Assembly (NCBI RefSeq): GCF_003219795.1
Contig: NZ_QJVC01000001.1
Span: forward strand, 434,001 to 498,000
Direction: 5' to 3'
DNA: 64,000 bases
Source of the DNA: Arthrobacter psychrolactophilus
GTDB taxonomy: Bacteria > Actinomycetota > Actinomycetes > Actinomycetales > Micrococcaceae
Under the pieces are notes generated by a model that made no database searches, was not told the origin of the DNA, and was given only the letters and a program-made list of their open reading frames with translations. This document shows positions 25,041 to 36,465 of this stretch, in pieces. Positions within the stretch are counted from its first letter, which is position 1. Every line of letters starts with the position of its first letter. A program made the translations under genes and the position numbers.

Positions 25041-25089
25041 TCCTCATCGGGGATTTATCCCTGTTAGTTTTCCCCTAAATCCATGAGGA
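25041..25089 (+). other. Hairpin between rplJ and rplL
   Basis: TCCTCAT (25041-25047) pairs with ATGAGGA (25083-25089), and GGATTTA (25051-25057) with TAAATCC (25076-25082). It starts right after the rplJ stop and may help set the extra L12 translation or mRNA stability; this is inferred. Confidence 0.45.
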
Positions 25090-25143
25090 CTTAGGTTTTA
25101 GATTTGGCCCTTTTGGGCCAGTAAACACGAAGGAGCGCCTCTC

Positions 25144-25518
25144 ATGGCTAAGCTCACCAACGACGAGCTCATTGCAGCTTTCAAGGAACTGACCATCATC
25201 GAGCTCTCCGAGTTCGTTACCCTCTTCGAAGAGACCTTCGAAGTAACCGCTGCTGCTGTTGCAGTTGCTGGTCCTGCTGGCGGTGCCGCAGAAGACGCTG
25301 CTGAGCAGACTGAATTCGACGTTATCCTCGAAGCAGCCGGCGACAAGAAGATCGCAGTTATCAAGGAAGTTCGCGCGATCACTTCCTTGGGTCTGAAGGA
25401 AGCCAAGGAGGTCGTTGACTCGGCTCCTAAGGCTGTTCTTGAGGGTGCAACGAAGGAAGCCGCTGAGAAGGCTAAGGAAGCTCTCGAAGCTGCCGGCGCC
25501 ACGGTTACCCTCAAGTAA
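25144..25518 (+). CDS. rplL: 50S ribosomal protein L7/L12
   Basis: A 124-residue stalk protein, present in several copies per ribosome, which recruits translational GTPases. N-terminal dimerisation helix ([19 protein letters not shown]), an Ala/Gly hinge (about 37-55) and the C-terminal factor-binding domain with [23 protein letters not shown] at 25144 after AAGGAG. A strong terminator follows directly. Confidence 0.97.
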   Translation: MAKLTNDELIAAFKELTIIELSEFVTLFEETFEVTAAAVAVAGPAGGAAEDAAEQTEFDVILEAAGDKKIAVIKEVRAITSLGLKEAKEVVDSAPKAVLEGATKEAAEKAKEALEAAGATVTLK

Positions 25519-25533
25519 TCATCTCGCTTTCCT

Positions 25534-25569
25534 AAAGAAGCCCCGCACCGATTGGTGTGGGGCTTCTTT
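25534..25569 (+). terminator. Intrinsic terminator after rplL
   Basis: A 16-bp stem with one G-U pair (25534-25549 with 25554-25569), a 4-nt loop and a T-rich right arm. Ends the rplJL unit, so rpoBC has its own promoter. Confidence 0.88.
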
Positions 25570-25621
25570 GCGTCCGGGGCACGAGCCTGCAGGGCACGCG
25601 AGCAACGGGAGCGTTGGGCGT

Positions 25622-26107
25622 TTATTCCGGGGCAGAAATATCTGCCACGGTTGCCTGAAATGCCGCGATGAGCTCATCGCTGGAGACAAACATGCTGTAG
25701 CCATGCTCTCCCGCGCCCATGGCGACCCGACGCCCGCGGATCTCCTCGTCGGCGAACACGGGCCACGCCGTCGTGCTTCCGAGGGGAGTGATGGTGCCAC
25801 GCTCATACCCGGTGGCTTCCAGTGCGATGTCGGGGGTTGGTAGCTTGAGCTTATTGACGCCCACCACGGCACGCAGTTTTGGCCAAGAGATGGAGCGACC
25901 GCCTGGGACCAAGGCGAATAGGAAAGTTCCGTCGCTGCGTTTGACCACCAAAGACTTCACAATGTCCGACGGCGTGATCCCCAGGAGTGCCGCGGCCTCA
26001 GCTAAGGATTCTGCCGGCGGTCGGGGAAAGATCTCCACCTCCAGCCCACGCGCCGCGGCGTCTGCCGCCACGCGGGCATGACCGCTGGGCTGCGTGCCGG
26101 CGCTCAC
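25622..26107 (-). CDS. YbaK/EbsC-family aminoacyl-tRNA deacylase
   Basis: A 161-residue editing-domain protein. It has VKSLVVKRSDG with the conserved lysine, the GGRSISWPKLRAVVG stretch and the ERGTITPLG/G-YSMFVSSDELI regions typical of the YbaK/ProX family, which hydrolyse mischarged tRNAs such as Cys-tRNA(Pro). The GTG at 26107 overlaps the thiolase stop by 4 bp (GTGA), so translation is probably coupled. Which tRNA it edits is unknown. Confidence 0.82.
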   Translation of the reverse strand: MSAGTQPSGHARVAADAAARGLEVEIFPRPPAESLAEAAALLGITPSDIVKSLVVKRSDGTFLFALVPGGRSISWPKLRAVVGVNKLKLPTPDIALEATGYERGTITPLGSTTAWPVFADEEIRGRRVAMGAGEHGYSMFVSSDELIAAFQATVADISAPE

Positions 26108-27303
26108 TGGGCGTCCAAGGACAAGAGCAGGGCCTCGCCCTGACCGCCGCCGCCGCACAGCGCGACGGCGGCCTTGCCGGTTCCGCGTCGCTGCAACTCC
26201 ATCGCGGCATGCAGGGCCAGGCGCGCTCCCGAGGCTCCGATGGGGTGCCCCAGGGCGATGGCACCGCCGTGGATATTGCATTTCTCTAAGGGCAAGGCAA
26301 GATCGGAGAGGGACTGCACCGCCACGGAACCAAACGCCTCGTTGATCTCGATGAAGTCCAAGTCCTCGACGCTCCAGCCGGCCGTGGCGAGGGCCTTGTT
26401 GATGGCGTTGGATGGCTGAGAATGCAAGGAGTTATCCGGGCCGGCTACCTGGCCGGGAGCCCCAACAACGGCAAGCCAGGCCAGACCCTTCTCCTCGGCA
26501 TAGGCGCGGGAGCACACAATGACAGCACTGGCGCCGTCGGAGAGGGGAGAGGAGTTACCTGCCGTGATGGCGCCGTCGGCCGTGAATGCGGGACGGAGGC
26601 CGGCCAGGGTCTCTAGGCTCGTGGCGGGGCGGATGCCCTCATCCTCGGTCAGCACGAGCGGCTCGCCTTTGCGCTGGGGGACCGTGACGGGCACGATTTC
26701 ATCCGCAAGGATCCCGGCACTGGCAGCCTCGGCGGCCCTGCGGTGGGAGGCCACGGCAATCTCGTCCTGTGCAGTCCTGGAAATGTTCAGGCGGATGTTT
26801 CCGCGTTCGGTCGACAGGCCCATGGAATCGCCGTCGAAGGCGTCGGTGAGTCCATCGTGGGCTGCGACGTCGAGGGCCTGGATGGCCCCGTAAGCCCATC
26901 CCTGCCGCGATCCGGGCAGAATATGCGGGGCGCGGCTCATGGACTCCTGGCCGCCGGCTACAACCACGGTGGCCTCCCCGCTGCGGATGAGTCGCGCGGC
27001 GTCGATGATGGCTGTCAGGCCCGACAAACACACCTTGTTGATGGTCAGGGCAGGAACATTCCAGCCGATGCCCGCTCCGACAGCGCTCTGCCGTGCCGGG
27101 TTTTGCCCCGCTCCTGCCTGAAGCACCTGACCCATGATGACGTAGTCGATGTCGGCGGCGTCTATCCCGGATTTGGCGATGGCTCCGGTGATGGCCTTGG
27201 CACCGAGTTCGACGGCGGCAAAACCAGCCAGCTGCCCATTGAGTCGGCCCTGCGGGGTCCGCGCCCCTGCGAGAAGAACCACATCGTTTGCCTGTGTCGC
27301 CAT
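26104..27303 (-). CDS. Acetyl-CoA C-acetyltransferase (thiolase)
   Basis: A 399-residue thiolase joining or splitting acetyl-CoA and acyl-CoA. The nucleophile is Cys92 in NKVCLSGLTAI. Further signatures are GGQESMSRAPH, NEAFGSVAVQ, GGAIALGHPIGASGAR with the catalytic His, and ALCGGGGQGEA with the second catalytic Cys. This is the acetoacetyl-CoA (biosynthetic) type rather than a fatty-acid FadA. I chose ATG 27303 because AGGAG lies 10 bases upstream of it but only 1 base from the ATG at 27312. Overlaps the YbaK-type gene and is divergent from rpoB. Confidence 0.9.
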   Translation of the reverse strand: MATQANDVVLLAGARTPQGRLNGQLAGFAAVELGAKAITGAIAKSGIDAADIDYVIMGQVLQAGAGQNPARQSAVGAGIGWNVPALTINKVCLSGLTAIIDAARLIRSGEATVVVAGGQESMSRAPHILPGSRQGWAYGAIQALDVAAHDGLTDAFDGDSMGLSTERGNIRLNISRTAQDEIAVASHRRAAEAASAGILADEIVPVTVPQRKGEPLVLTEDEGIRPATSLETLAGLRPAFTADGAITAGNSSPLSDGASAVIVCSRAYAEEKGLAWLAVVGAPGQVAGPDNSLHSQPSNAINKALATAGWSVEDLDFIEINEAFGSVAVQSLSDLALPLEKCNIHGGAIALGHPIGASGARLALHAAMELQRRGTGKAAVALCGGGGQGEALLLSLDAQ

Positions 27304-27312
27304 GGTGTCCAT

Positions 27313-27771
27313 GCTCCTAAAACTTCTGTTGTGCGGTTCCTCATTGAGCCGTACATCTTATGTCATAAAATCTAACAGCTTGGGCCACTCGGAAACTTCT
27401 TGGCGCTCCCTAGAGTCTTAAATGGTCTATGTGACACGCGCTATAGGAGAAAATTATTCCGCGAGGATTCAACGTTTTTGAGCCCTGAAACCTTGATATT
27501 TGCAGTTTCTTGCTCCGTGGGGTAGACGCGTAGCGGCATTGTGCTGTAACGTAGATCTTTGCGTATCCCTCTTAACCTTCAGCCTTCATATAGCGGTGGG
27601 CTTTGTTTCGGTCAAGAGTTACGGAAAGTATGACTCAGAGGGCGGTTTCACCGTCTTATTGAAGCACTCTTTTCGAACTTCTTGGCCAGCGTTCGTCCGG
27701 GTTTGATGACCAGGAGTGAATCGGGTGAGGGTTCGTAAGAACAAGCCTGCAGGTCTGTGGAAGGATCCCTC
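27313..27771. other. Thiolase-rpoB intergenic region (459 bp)
   Basis: No gene is seen here. It must hold the divergent promoters for thiolase and rpoBC. Several AT-rich -10-like hexamers occur (for example TATAGG near 27442, TAGACG near 27523, TAGATC near 27553) but none has a convincing -35 partner, so no promoter is called. Confidence 0.5.
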
Positions 27772-30700
27772 TTGGTCGCCTCGAGCACCTCTAATGTAAA
27801 TAACGCTGCAACCGCTATCGATTCAAACAGCACCGACGGTGCAAAGAGTCGCCTCTCATTCGCAAAGATTCACGAGCCGCTTGACGTGCCGAATCTGCTT
27901 GCACTCCAGACCGAGAGCTTTGACTGGCTCGTAGGTAACGAGCGTTGGCAGAACCGCATGCAGACTGCTGTGGATGCTGGCGATGACAGTGTGGCCGTCA
28001 CGTCCGGTCTGTCCGACATTTTCGAAGAGATCTCCCCGATTGAGGACTTCCAGGGCACCATGTCCCTGTCCTTCACGGAACCGGAATTCTCTGACCCCAA
28101 GTTCACCGTTGACGAATGCAAGGACCGCGACGCAACTTACGCCGCACCGCTGTACGTCAAGGCCGAGTTCATGAACAACTTGACCGGTGAAATCAAGCAG
28201 CAGACTGTCTTCATGGGCGATTTCCCGCTCATGACCGATAAGGGCACCTTCGTCATCAACGGCACCGAGCGTGTTGTTGTGTCGCAGTTGGTTCGTTCAC
28301 CGGGTGCTTACTTTGAGCGCACCGCTGACAAGACCAGCGACAAGGAAATCTTCACCGCCAAGATCATCCCCTCACGTGGTGCATGGTTCGAGCTGGAGAT
28401 TGACAAGCGCGACCAGGTTGGCGTTCGTCTCGACCGCAAGCGCAAGCAGTCAGTCACCGTACTGCTGAAGGCCTTGGGCTGGACCGAAGGTCAGATCCTG
28501 GAGGAGTTCGGCGAGTTCGACTCCATCCGTGCCACCTTGGAAAAGGATGCCACGACCGGCCGCGAAGATGCCCTGCTGGACATCTACCGCAAGCTGCGTC
28601 CGGGCGAGCCGCCCACAGTTGACGCTGCTGACGCGTTGCTGAACAACCTGTACTTCAACGCCAAGCGTTACGACCTGGCCAAGGTTGGTCGTTACAAGAT
28701 CAACCGCAAGCTGGGCATCGATCTGCCGTTGAGCGATGAGAAGGCTTCGGTCTTGAGCGTTGACGACATCGTCGCCATGATCAAGTACCTCGTTGCCTTG
28801 CACGCTGGTCACAAGACCACCAAGGGCATGCGCGATGGCGCCGAAGTTGACCTTCGCGTCGACGTCGATGACATCGACCACTTCGGTAACCGTCGTATCC
28901 GCGCCGTAGGCGAGCTCATCGAGAACCAGGTCCGCACGGGTCTTTCTCGCATGGAGCGCGTTGTTCGCGAGCGTATGACCACTCAGGACGTCGAAGCCAT
29001 CACGCCGCAGACCCTGATCAACATCCGTCCCGTTGTGGCAGCTATCAAGGAGTTCTTCGGAACCTCTCAGCTCTCACAGTTCATGGATCAGAACAACCCG
29101 CTGGCCGGTCTGACGCACAAGCGTCGTCTGTCCGCACTGGGCCCGGGCGGTTTGTCCCGTGACCGTGCAGGCATGGAAGTTCGAGACGTTCACCCGTCAC
29201 ACTACGGCCGTATGTGCCCCATTGAAACTCCTGAAGGCCCCAACATTGGTCTGATCGGTTCCTTGGCATCCTACGGACGCATCAACCCGTTCGGTTTCAT
29301 CGAGACTCCGTACCGTCGCGTCAAGAACGGCTTCGTCTCTGACGAGGTTGATTACCTGACAGCTGATGACGAGATGGACGTTGTTATCGCACAGGCCAAC
29401 GCGCCTCTCGATGCCAACAGCCACTTCTCCGAAGAGTCCGTTCTGGTTCGCCAGCGCGGTGGTGGCGGCGAGCCCGTTCTGATCCCGGCGAACGACGTCG
29501 AGTACATGGACGTTTCCCCGCGCCAGATGGTGTCTGTGGCTACGGCCCTGATCCCGTTCTTGGAGCACGATGATGCTAACCGCGCACTCATGGGTGCCAA
29601 CATGCAGCGTCAGGCAGTGCCGCTGGTTCAGTCCGAGGCCCCGTTCGTGGGAACCGGTATGGAGCGCGCCACCGCTGTTGACGCCGGTGACGTTGTTATC
29701 GCCAAGAAGGCCGGTGTGGTCTCCGAGGTTTCCGCTGACGTAGTTGTCATGCTGAACGACGACGGCTCGGAGATCAGCTACCCGATCGCCAAGTACCAGC
29801 GTTCCAACCAGGGAACGGCCTACAACCAGCGCGTTCTGGCCTCTGAAGGTCAGCGCCTGGAAGTTGGCGGCATCATCGCTGATGGTCCGGCAACGGACAT
29901 GGGTGAGCTTGCCTTGGGTAAGAACCTCTTGGTTGCCTTCATGTCCTGGGAAGGTCACAACTACGAGGATGCCATCATCCTTTCGCAGCGCATTGTTGCC
30001 GAAGATGTACTCTCCTCCATCCACATCGAAGAGCATGAGATCGATGCTCGCGACACCAAGCTCGGTGCCGAAGAAATCACTCGGGATATCCCGAACGTTT
30101 CCGAGGAAATCCTTGCTGGTCTCGACGAGCGCGGCATCATCCACATCGGTGCTGAAGTTGAAGCCGGCGACATCCTGGTTGGAAAGGTAACGCCCAAGGG
30201 CGAGACCGAGCTGACCCCGGAAGAGCGTCTGCTGCGCGCCATCTTCGGTGAGAAGAGCCGCGAAGTTCGCGACACTTCCCTGAAGGTTCCCCACGGTGAA
30301 TCAGGAACCGTCATCGGTGTTCGCGTCTTCGACCGCGACTCCGAAGATGACCTGCCTCCCGGAGTGAACCAGCTGGTTCGCGTTTACGTCGCCAACAAGC
30401 GCAAGATCACCGATGGTGACAAGCTTGCAGGCCGTCACGGTAACAAGGGTGTTATTTCCAAGATCCTCCCGATCGAAGATATGCCCTTCCTCGCCGACGG
30501 TACCCCGGTCGACATCGTCCTGAACCCCTTGGGTGTTCCGGGTCGAATGAACGTTGGACAGGTCCTGGAAATCCACCTCGGTTGGGTTGCCAAGACCGGT
30601 TGGAAGGTTGAAGGCGAGCCTGACTGGATCAAGAACCTGCCGAACCTGCCGCGTGAAATCGGTCAGACGAAGGTTGCTACCCCGGTCTTCGACGGTGCCC

Positions 30701-31290
30701 GTGATTCTGAAATCACTGGTCTGCTCGATTCCACCAATGTGACTCGTGACGGCGTACGCCTGATCGATTCCTCGGGTAAGACTCGTCTGTTCGACGGCCG
30801 CTCCGGCGAGCCGTTCCCGGACCCGATCTCCGTTGGTTACATGTACATCTTGAAGCTCCACCACTTGGTGGACGACAAGATCCACGCCCGCTCCACGGGT
30901 CCCTACTCCATGATCACCCAGCAGCCCTTGGGTGGTAAGGCCCAGTTCGGTGGCCAGCGCTTCGGTGAAATGGAAGTTTGGGCCCTGGAGGCTTACGGTG
31001 CGGCGTACACGCTGCAGGAACTGCTGACCATCAAGTCCGATGACATCCATGGCCGCGTGAAGGTTTACGAAGCCATCGTCAAGGGCGAGAACATCCCGGA
31101 ACCGGGTATCCCGGAATCCTTCAAGGTTCTCATCAAGGAAATGCAGTCACTGTGCCTGAACGTGGAAGTACTTTCCACCGACGGAACAACGATTGAAATG
31201 CGTGACTCGGATGAAGAAGTCTTCCGGGCCGCGGAGGAGCTGGGCATCGACCTGTCACGGGCCGAGCCGAACTCTGTCGAAGAAGTTTAG
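27772..31290 (+). CDS. rpoB: RNA polymerase beta subunit
   Basis: A 1172-residue beta subunit of RNA polymerase. The rifampicin-binding region is [32 protein letters not shown] near residues 428-460, with the usual Asp, His and Ser at the E. coli 516, 526 and 531 positions, so no resistance change there. The active-site regions [19 protein letters not shown] and [20 protein letters not shown] are intact. The TTG at 27772 follows AAGGA at 6 bases and is the start used in related actinobacteria; a GTG at 27757 is in frame but would contain this ribosome site. Operon with rpoC. Confidence 0.97.
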   Translation: MVASSTSNVNNAATAIDSNSTDGAKSRLSFAKIHEPLDVPNLLALQTESFDWLVGNERWQNRMQTAVDAGDDSVAVTSGLSDIFEEISPIEDFQGTMSLSFTEPEFSDPKFTVDECKDRDATYAAPLYVKAEFMNNLTGEIKQQTVFMGDFPLMTDKGTFVINGTERVVVSQLVRSPGAYFERTADKTSDKEIFTAKIIPSRGAWFELEIDKRDQVGVRLDRKRKQSVTVLLKALGWTEGQILEEFGEFDSIRATLEKDATTGREDALLDIYRKLRPGEPPTVDAADALLNNLYFNAKRYDLAKVGRYKINRKLGIDLPLSDEKASVLSVDDIVAMIKYLVALHAGHKTTKGMRDGAEVDLRVDVDDIDHFGNRRIRAVGELIENQVRTGLSRMERVVRERMTTQDVEAITPQTLINIRPVVAAIKEFFGTSQLSQFMDQNNPLAGLTHKRRLSALGPGGLSRDRAGMEVRDVHPSHYGRMCPIETPEGPNIGLIGSLASYGRINPFGFIETPYRRVKNGFVSDEVDYLTADDEMDVVIAQANAPLDANSHFSEESVLVRQRGGGGEPVLIPANDVEYMDVSPRQMVSVATALIPFLEHDDANRALMGANMQRQAVPLVQSEAPFVGTGMERATAVDAGDVVIAKKAGVVSEVSADVVVMLNDDGSEISYPIAKYQRSNQGTAYNQRVLASEGQRLEVGGIIADGPATDMGELALGKNLLVAFMSWEGHNYEDAIILSQRIVAEDVLSSIHIEEHEIDARDTKLGAEEITRDIPNVSEEILAGLDERGIIHIGAEVEAGDILVGKVTPKGETELTPEERLLRAIFGEKSREVRDTSLKVPHGESGTVIGVRVFDRDSEDDLPPGVNQLVRVYVANKRKITDGDKLAGRHGNKGVISKILPIEDMPFLADGTPVDIVLNPLGVPGRMNVGQVLEIHLGWVAKTGWKVEGEPDWIKNLPNLPREIGQTKVATPVFDGARDSEITGLLDSTNVTRDGVRLIDSSGKTRLFDGRSGEPFPDPISVGYMYILKLHHLVDDKIHARSTGPYSMITQQPLGGKAQFGGQRFGEMEVWALEAYGAAYTLQELLTIKSDDIHGRVKVYEAIVKGENIPEPGIPESFKVLIKEMQSLCLNVEVLSTDGTTIEMRDSDEEVFRAAEELGIDLSRAEPNSVEEV

Positions 31291-31297
31291 TGACTTT

Positions 31298-31324
31298 GAC
31301 GGCGGTGGCCAGCCCACCGCCGTC
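31298..31324 (+). other. Hairpin between rpoB and rpoC
   Basis: A perfect 11-bp stem (31298-31308 with 31314-31324), 5-nt loop, no T run, 7 bp after the rpoB stop. Its arms share GACGGCGGTG/CACCGCCGTC with the rpoC terminator. Probably an mRNA processing or stability element. Confidence 0.6.
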
Positions 31325-31388
31325 GCACTTCTTCCCGTACCCGACACAGACTTTCAGACTTTAGAGAATTAGAGAGAACAGGACCCAT

Positions 31389-34300
31389 ATGTCCAGCGAA
31401 TCCTCCTTCGGCCTCATGCAGATTGGCCTGGCCACCGCGCAAGATATCCGCGACTGGTCACACGGCGAAGTCAAGAAGCCGGAAACAATTAACTACCGTA
31501 CGCTCAAGCCGGAAAAAGACGGCCTCTTCTGCGAGAAGATCTTCGGACCTTCCCGCGACTGGGAATGCTACTGCGGTAAGTACAAGCGCGTGCGCTTCAA
31601 GGGCATCATTTGTGAGCGTTGTGGCGTTGAGGTCACTCGCGCCAAGGTGCGCCGTGAGCGCATGGGCCACATTGAGCTTGCAGCTCCCGTAACCCACATC
31701 TGGTACTTCAAGGGCGTCCCCTCGCGCTTGGGTTACCTCTTGGATCTGGCTCCGAAGGACCTTGAAAAGGTCATTTACTTCGCTGCCTACATGATCACCA
31801 GCGTTGACGACGAAGCACGTCACGCCGAACTGCCGAACCTCCAGATCGAGCATGACCTGGAAAAGAAGCGCATGGTCGACACCCGTGACAGCGACATCGC
31901 CACGATCGCTCGCGATCTTGAGGGTGAAATTGCGCGCCTCGAAGGTGAAGGCGCCAAGGCTGCCGATAAGAAGAAGGCCCGCGACTCTGCGGACCGTCAG
32001 ATGGCTAACGTGCGTAAGCGCGCCGACGCCGATATCGACCGCCTCGAGCAGGTTTGGGACCGTTTCAAGGCTCTCAAGGTTGCCGACCTCGAAGGTGACG
32101 AAGCCCTGTACCGCGAATTGCGTGACCGTTACGGCATGTTCTTCGAAGGTGCCATGGGTGCCGAAGCTATCAAGAGCCGTCTTGAGACCTTCGACATGGC
32201 TGGTGAAGCGGAGATCCTTCGCGACATCATCGCCAACGGTAAGGGACAGCGTAAGACCCGTGCCCTCAAGCGCCTGAAGGTTGTCAACGCATTCTTGACC
32301 ACCGACAACAGCCCGCTTGGCATGGTTCTGGACGCCGTACCGGTGATCCCGCCGGAACTGCGCCCCATGGTTCAGCTCGATGGTGGCCGTTTCGCTACCT
32401 CGGACTTGAACGATCTGTACCGTCGCGTGATCAACCGCAACAACCGCCTCAAGCGCCTGCTTGATTTGGGTGCTCCGGAGATCATCGTCAACAACGAAAA
32501 GCGCATGCTGCAGGAAGCTGTTGACTCGCTCTTCGATAACGGTCGTCGTGGCCGCCCCGTCACCGGTCCGGGTAACCGTCCGTTGAAGTCCCTGAGCGAC
32601 ATGCTCAAGGGTAAGCAGGGTCGTTTCCGTCAGAACCTCTTGGGTAAGCGCGTTGACTACTCGGGTCGTTCCGTTATTGTTGTTGGTCCGCAGCTGAAGC
32701 TGCACCAGTGTGGTCTGCCAAAGCAGATGGCTCTGGAGCTCTTCAAGCCGTTCGTGATGAAGCGCCTGGTTGACCTTAACCACGCACAGAACATCAAGAG
32801 CGCCAAGCGCATGGTTGAGCGTTTCCGCCCCCAGGTCTGGGATGTTCTCGAAGAGATCATCACCGAGCACCCGGTACTGCTGAACCGCGCACCAACCCTG
32901 CACCGCTTGGGTATCCAGGCGTTCGAGCCTCAGCTTGTTGAAGGTAAGGCAATCCAGCTTCACCCGCTGGTTTGTGGCGCCTTCAATGCTGACTTCGACG
33001 GTGACCAGATGGCAGTTCACCTGCCGCTGAGCCCCGAAGCTCAGGCTGAAGCCCGCATCTTGATGTTGTCCTCGAACAACATTTTGAAGCCCTCTGATGG
33101 CCGCCCCGTGACCTTGCCGTCACAGGATATGATCATCGGTCTGTACCACTTGACCACCAAGCGTGAAGGTTCCGTTGGCGAAGGCCGCGTATTCTCCACC
33201 TCGGCTGAGGCCATCATGGCTCACGACGCCGGTCAGTTGCACCTGAACTCGCAGGTGAAGATCCGTTTGGAAAACTTCATCCCGGGCGCAGACCGCAAGG
33301 GTCCGGAAGGCTTCGTTGCTGGCGACACCGCCATCATCGACACCTCCTTGGGTCAGGTCATCTTCAACGAGACGCTGCCTGCGGATTACCCGTGGGTAGA
33401 GGCTGTCGCCGATAAGGGTCAGCTCTCCGAGATCGTCAACGATCTTGCCGAGCGCTACCCGAAGGTCGTTGTTGCCGCAACACTGGATAACCTGAAGGAT
33501 GCCGGTTTCTACTGGGCCACACGATCAGGCGTCACCGTTGCTATCTCCGACATTAAGGTGCCCGACGCTAAGCCGGCCATCCTTGAAAGCTACGAAATCA
33601 AGGCTGCCAAGGTTCAGGCTCAGTACGACAAGGGTCTTATCGCTGACGAAGAGCGCCGCCAGGAGCTCATCGACATCTGGAACCAGGCAACCAACGAGAT
33701 CGCTGATGTCATGCGTGCGTCCTTCGCCGCATCCAACACGATTAACCGTATGGTTTCCTCCGGTGCTCGTGGTAACTGGATGCAGGTTCGCCAGATTGCC
33801 GGTATCCGTGGCTTGGTAGCTAACCCGAAGGGTGAAATTATTCCTCGCCCGATCAAGTCCTCCTACCGTGAGGGCCTGTCGGTTTTGGAGTACTTCATTG
33901 CTACTCACGGTGCCCGTAAGGGTCTGGCCGATACCGCTCTGCGTACCGCTAACTCCGGTTACCTGACACGTCGTCTCGTTGACGTTTCACAGGATGTCAT
34001 CGTTCGCGAAGACGACTGTGGCACCGAGCGCGGTTTGACGCTGCCGATCGCCGTGGTTGATGCAAACGGTGCGATCGTACTGCACGAGGAAGTCGAGAAC
34101 AGCGTTTACGCTCGTACCTTGGCTGCCGAGGTAGTCGACTCCGCAGGAACCGTTCTGGCTGAAGCCGGAGAAGACGTTGGAGATGTCCTCATTGCCAAGC
34201 TGTTCGCAGCCGGCATTGAAGAGATCAAGGTCCGCTCCGTACTCACCTGTGAGTCCACCGTTGGAACCTGTGCACTGTGCTACGGCCGCTCCTTGGCTAC

Positions 34301-35291
34301 GGGTAAGACCGTAGACATTGGTGAGGCTGTCGGTATTATCGCCGCTCAGTCCATTGGTGAGCCCGGTACTCAGCTGACCATGCGTACCTTCCACACCGGT
34401 GGTGCTGTTTCCGCCAGCCGTGGCGAGGACATCACCCAGGGTCTGCCCCGTATTCAGGAGCTCTTCGAAGCACGTACCCCCAAGGGTGTTGCTCCGATCG
34501 CAGAAGCTGCCGGCCGCATCAACATTGATGAGTCCGAAAAGACCATGCGTTTGATCCTGACTCCGGACGACGGCACGGAAGAGATCGCTTACCCGGTCTT
34601 GCGTCGTGCACGTTTGACGGTTGCCGATGGCGAGCATGTTGAGGTTGGACAGAAGCTCATCGTGGGTGCTGTTGACCCCAAGCAGGTTCTGCGTATCCTC
34701 GGCCCGCGTGCCGCTCAGAAGCACCTCGTTGAGGAAGTTCAGGGCGTTTACCGCAGCCAGGGTGTAGGTATCCACGATAAGCACGTCGAGGTTATCGTCC
34801 GCCAGATGCTCCGTCGCGTGACGGTCATCGAATCCGGCGATTCCAACCTGCTGCCCGGCGAGCTTGCCGAGCGCGGTCGCTTCGAGACGGAAAACCGTCG
34901 CGTTGTGTCCGAGGGTAAGAAGCCGGCTTCGGGTCGTAACGAGCTCATGGGTATCACCAAGGCCTCCTTGGCTACCGAATCATGGCTCTCCGCTGCTTCC
35001 TTCCAGGAAACCACCCGCGTTCTGACGCAGGCGGCCATGGAAGGCAAGTCTGACCCGCTGTTGGGTCTGAAGGAGAATGTCATTATCGGTAAGTTGATCC
35101 CTGCCGGTACGGGTCTTCCGCGCTACACCGACGTTACGGTGGAGCCCACGGAAGAAGCCAAGGCCAATCTGTTCACCGGTCCGAGCGCATTCAGCGACTT
35201 TGACTACGTGGGCGGCGTTGGGGACTTGGGCGCCGAGTTCCGTGCCATCCCCTTGGATGACTACGATCTGGGCACCAACTTCTCCGGCTAG
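31389..35291 (+). CDS. rpoC: RNA polymerase beta' subunit
   Basis: A 1300-residue beta' subunit. The N-terminal zinc site ([23 protein letters not shown]), the catalytic [12 protein letters not shown] that chelates the Mg ion, and the second zinc site ([13 protein letters not shown]) are all present. An insertion of about 90 residues with a charged coiled coil (about 155-245: [20 protein letters not shown]...) is the one typical of Actinobacteria. ATG at 31389. Co-transcribed with rpoB across 98 bp that hold a hairpin. Confidence 0.98.
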   Translation: MSSESSFGLMQIGLATAQDIRDWSHGEVKKPETINYRTLKPEKDGLFCEKIFGPSRDWECYCGKYKRVRFKGIICERCGVEVTRAKVRRERMGHIELAAPVTHIWYFKGVPSRLGYLLDLAPKDLEKVIYFAAYMITSVDDEARHAELPNLQIEHDLEKKRMVDTRDSDIATIARDLEGEIARLEGEGAKAADKKKARDSADRQMANVRKRADADIDRLEQVWDRFKALKVADLEGDEALYRELRDRYGMFFEGAMGAEAIKSRLETFDMAGEAEILRDIIANGKGQRKTRALKRLKVVNAFLTTDNSPLGMVLDAVPVIPPELRPMVQLDGGRFATSDLNDLYRRVINRNNRLKRLLDLGAPEIIVNNEKRMLQEAVDSLFDNGRRGRPVTGPGNRPLKSLSDMLKGKQGRFRQNLLGKRVDYSGRSVIVVGPQLKLHQCGLPKQMALELFKPFVMKRLVDLNHAQNIKSAKRMVERFRPQVWDVLEEIITEHPVLLNRAPTLHRLGIQAFEPQLVEGKAIQLHPLVCGAFNADFDGDQMAVHLPLSPEAQAEARILMLSSNNILKPSDGRPVTLPSQDMIIGLYHLTTKREGSVGEGRVFSTSAEAIMAHDAGQLHLNSQVKIRLENFIPGADRKGPEGFVAGDTAIIDTSLGQVIFNETLPADYPWVEAVADKGQLSEIVNDLAERYPKVVVAATLDNLKDAGFYWATRSGVTVAISDIKVPDAKPAILESYEIKAAKVQAQYDKGLIADEERRQELIDIWNQATNEIADVMRASFAASNTINRMVSSGARGNWMQVRQIAGIRGLVANPKGEIIPRPIKSSYREGLSVLEYFIATHGARKGLADTALRTANSGYLTRRLVDVSQDVIVREDDCGTERGLTLPIAVVDANGAIVLHEEVENSVYARTLAAEVVDSAGTVLAEAGEDVGDVLIAKLFAAGIEEIKVRSVLTCESTVGTCALCYGRSLATGKTVDIGEAVGIIAAQSIGEPGTQLTMRTFHTGGAVSASRGEDITQGLPRIQELFEARTPKGVAPIAEAAGRINIDESEKTMRLILTPDDGTEEIAYPVLRRARLTVADGEHVEVGQKLIVGAVDPKQVLRILGPRAAQKHLVEEVQGVYRSQGVGIHDKHVEVIVRQMLRRVTVIESGDSNLLPGELAERGRFETENRRVVSEGKKPASGRNELMGITKASLATESWLSAASFQETTRVLTQAAMEGKSDPLLGLKENVIIGKLIPAGTGLPRYTDVTVEPTEEAKANLFTGPSAFSDFDYVGGVGDLGAEFRAIPLDDYDLGTNFSG

Positions 35292-35311
35292 CATTTAGCC
35301 TGCTGTTGGTC

Positions 35312-35354
35312 CGACGGCGGTGACTCACCCACTCTGGGTGAGTCACCGCCGTCG
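35312..35354 (+). terminator. Terminator of rpoBC, 20-bp perfect stem
   Basis: Bases 35312-35331 pair perfectly with 35335-35354 around a 3-nt loop, 20 bp after rpoC. A short T-rich stretch follows (GCTTTAACT). Confidence 0.88.
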
Positions 35355-35484
35355 TGCTTTAACTAAGCATTGCCTGGAGCCTCAGACTCAGGGTTTCATC
35401 GTGTAGTCGCCTGACTTTCACTTGTCCCAATCCCAGCTCGTCAGGAATTTCCTGCCCCTGCCAGGCCTAGTCGCGGATGGTGAC

Positions 35485-36129
35485 CTAGCCAGAGAGTTTC
35501 ACGCCGAGGGTTGGCCACCGGGCCGGCCTGCCGTCGTGCCGATCGAAGATGGACATGGAGAAATTGGAAAGAATCCCGCCATCGCAACACACGATGTAGT
35601 TATGCCCAATGACCGCAGGACTCGTGGGCATGATCCAGGGACGGAAGAAGAACGAGATAGAGACGCAGGCCCTGATGGCGTCGGCCACGGATGCGGTATT
35701 TGGATCCCTGCCCAGCAACGCCTCGTAGTCCCACGGCAGTCGTAGCAGCAATCCGCGCGACACATCGGAAACAATCACCACCAATTTGTATCGTTGGGAA
35801 GGAAGCGGCGCGCTGTGGGGATCGTCCTCTTTGAGATCGGCCCAGATATGCACTCCCTGCCCGGCCAATATCTTCTTGAATCACTGAGTTAGGGCATCAC
35901 CGGCGTAGAGCCCTTGATGCAGCAGCAAGCCGGAGAGCGGGCCTAAGACTGGAACATGGGCGAGAAATCCAGCCACGATGGCACCGGCCGACGTGCTGGC
36001 CACCCGGTGAAAGGCATAAGGATCCTTCAACTTTTCCAGTGCGGCAACGGCGCCCACCATGGCGGATCCCTTGACGCCGCCGCCTTCTAGCACCAAGTCT
36101 GCATGAGCCATGACGAGCCTCCACTCCAC
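35485..36129 (-). pseudogene. Patatin-like phospholipase pseudogene
   Basis: Two same-frame pieces of one patatin-like lipid hydrolase. The first (from 36129, or ATG 36111) has the oxyanion motif LVLEGGGVKGSAMVG and the nucleophile region ASTSAGAIVAG, then ends at a TGA (35881-35883) after GDALTQ. Reading on without a frame change gives FKKILAGQGVHIWADL and the catalytic DGGILSNFSMS, ending at TAG (35485). The TGA most likely replaced a Trp codon. The usual GTSAG is STSAG and the normal C-terminal third is missing; the same frame beyond 35485 hits more stops. So the gene is inactive. It sits in reverse orientation between rpoC and rpsL. Confidence 0.8.
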
Positions 36130-36465
36130 CGATACTTCTGAGGGTGAGCCACACCCGTCGCACTGTCAAGGGGAGGATGGGCCGGGGATCGGGGCTGATT
36201 TCAGAACTGGGCTTAACCCGTGGTAATGTAATAAGTAATTGTTAGTGTGGCAGTGGATAAGAGCATCAGTTTTCCTCGTTTTGTCGAAGAAAGCAGATGC
36301 GGGTCCGGGTTGTACGGTTCTTGTACAGCGAATGCCACATTTTTGCATGCCTAGGCGCTGTGAAGTCGCCGAGTCTGCGACTACCAGTAAACGGCTTACC
36401 CTCATCGGCTGAATCATTCCGGCCGGCGGGGCAAGCAACACGATAAAACAACGGAGAACACGAAA
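36130..36465 (+). other. 5' region of the rpsL operon (336 bp)
   Basis: No gene is seen. It must contain the rpsL-rpsG-fusA promoter. TTGTAC occurs twice (36310-36315 and 36321-36326) in a direct repeat, but no good -10 sequence is correctly placed, so no promoter is called. Confidence 0.45.

Noticed and set aside
31458-33020. 520-codon open frame antisense to rpoC
   Set aside because: Same reason: shadow of the rpoC codon pattern.
35881-35883. Selenocysteine at the in-frame TGA codons of the patatin and MFS genes
   Set aside because: Neither family has selenoprotein members at these positions, no SECIS-like element was recognised, and the patatin gene has further damage.
36310-36326. Tandem TTGTAC as the rpsL promoter -35 box
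   Set aside because: No -10-like hexamer 16-18 bp downstream of either copy.
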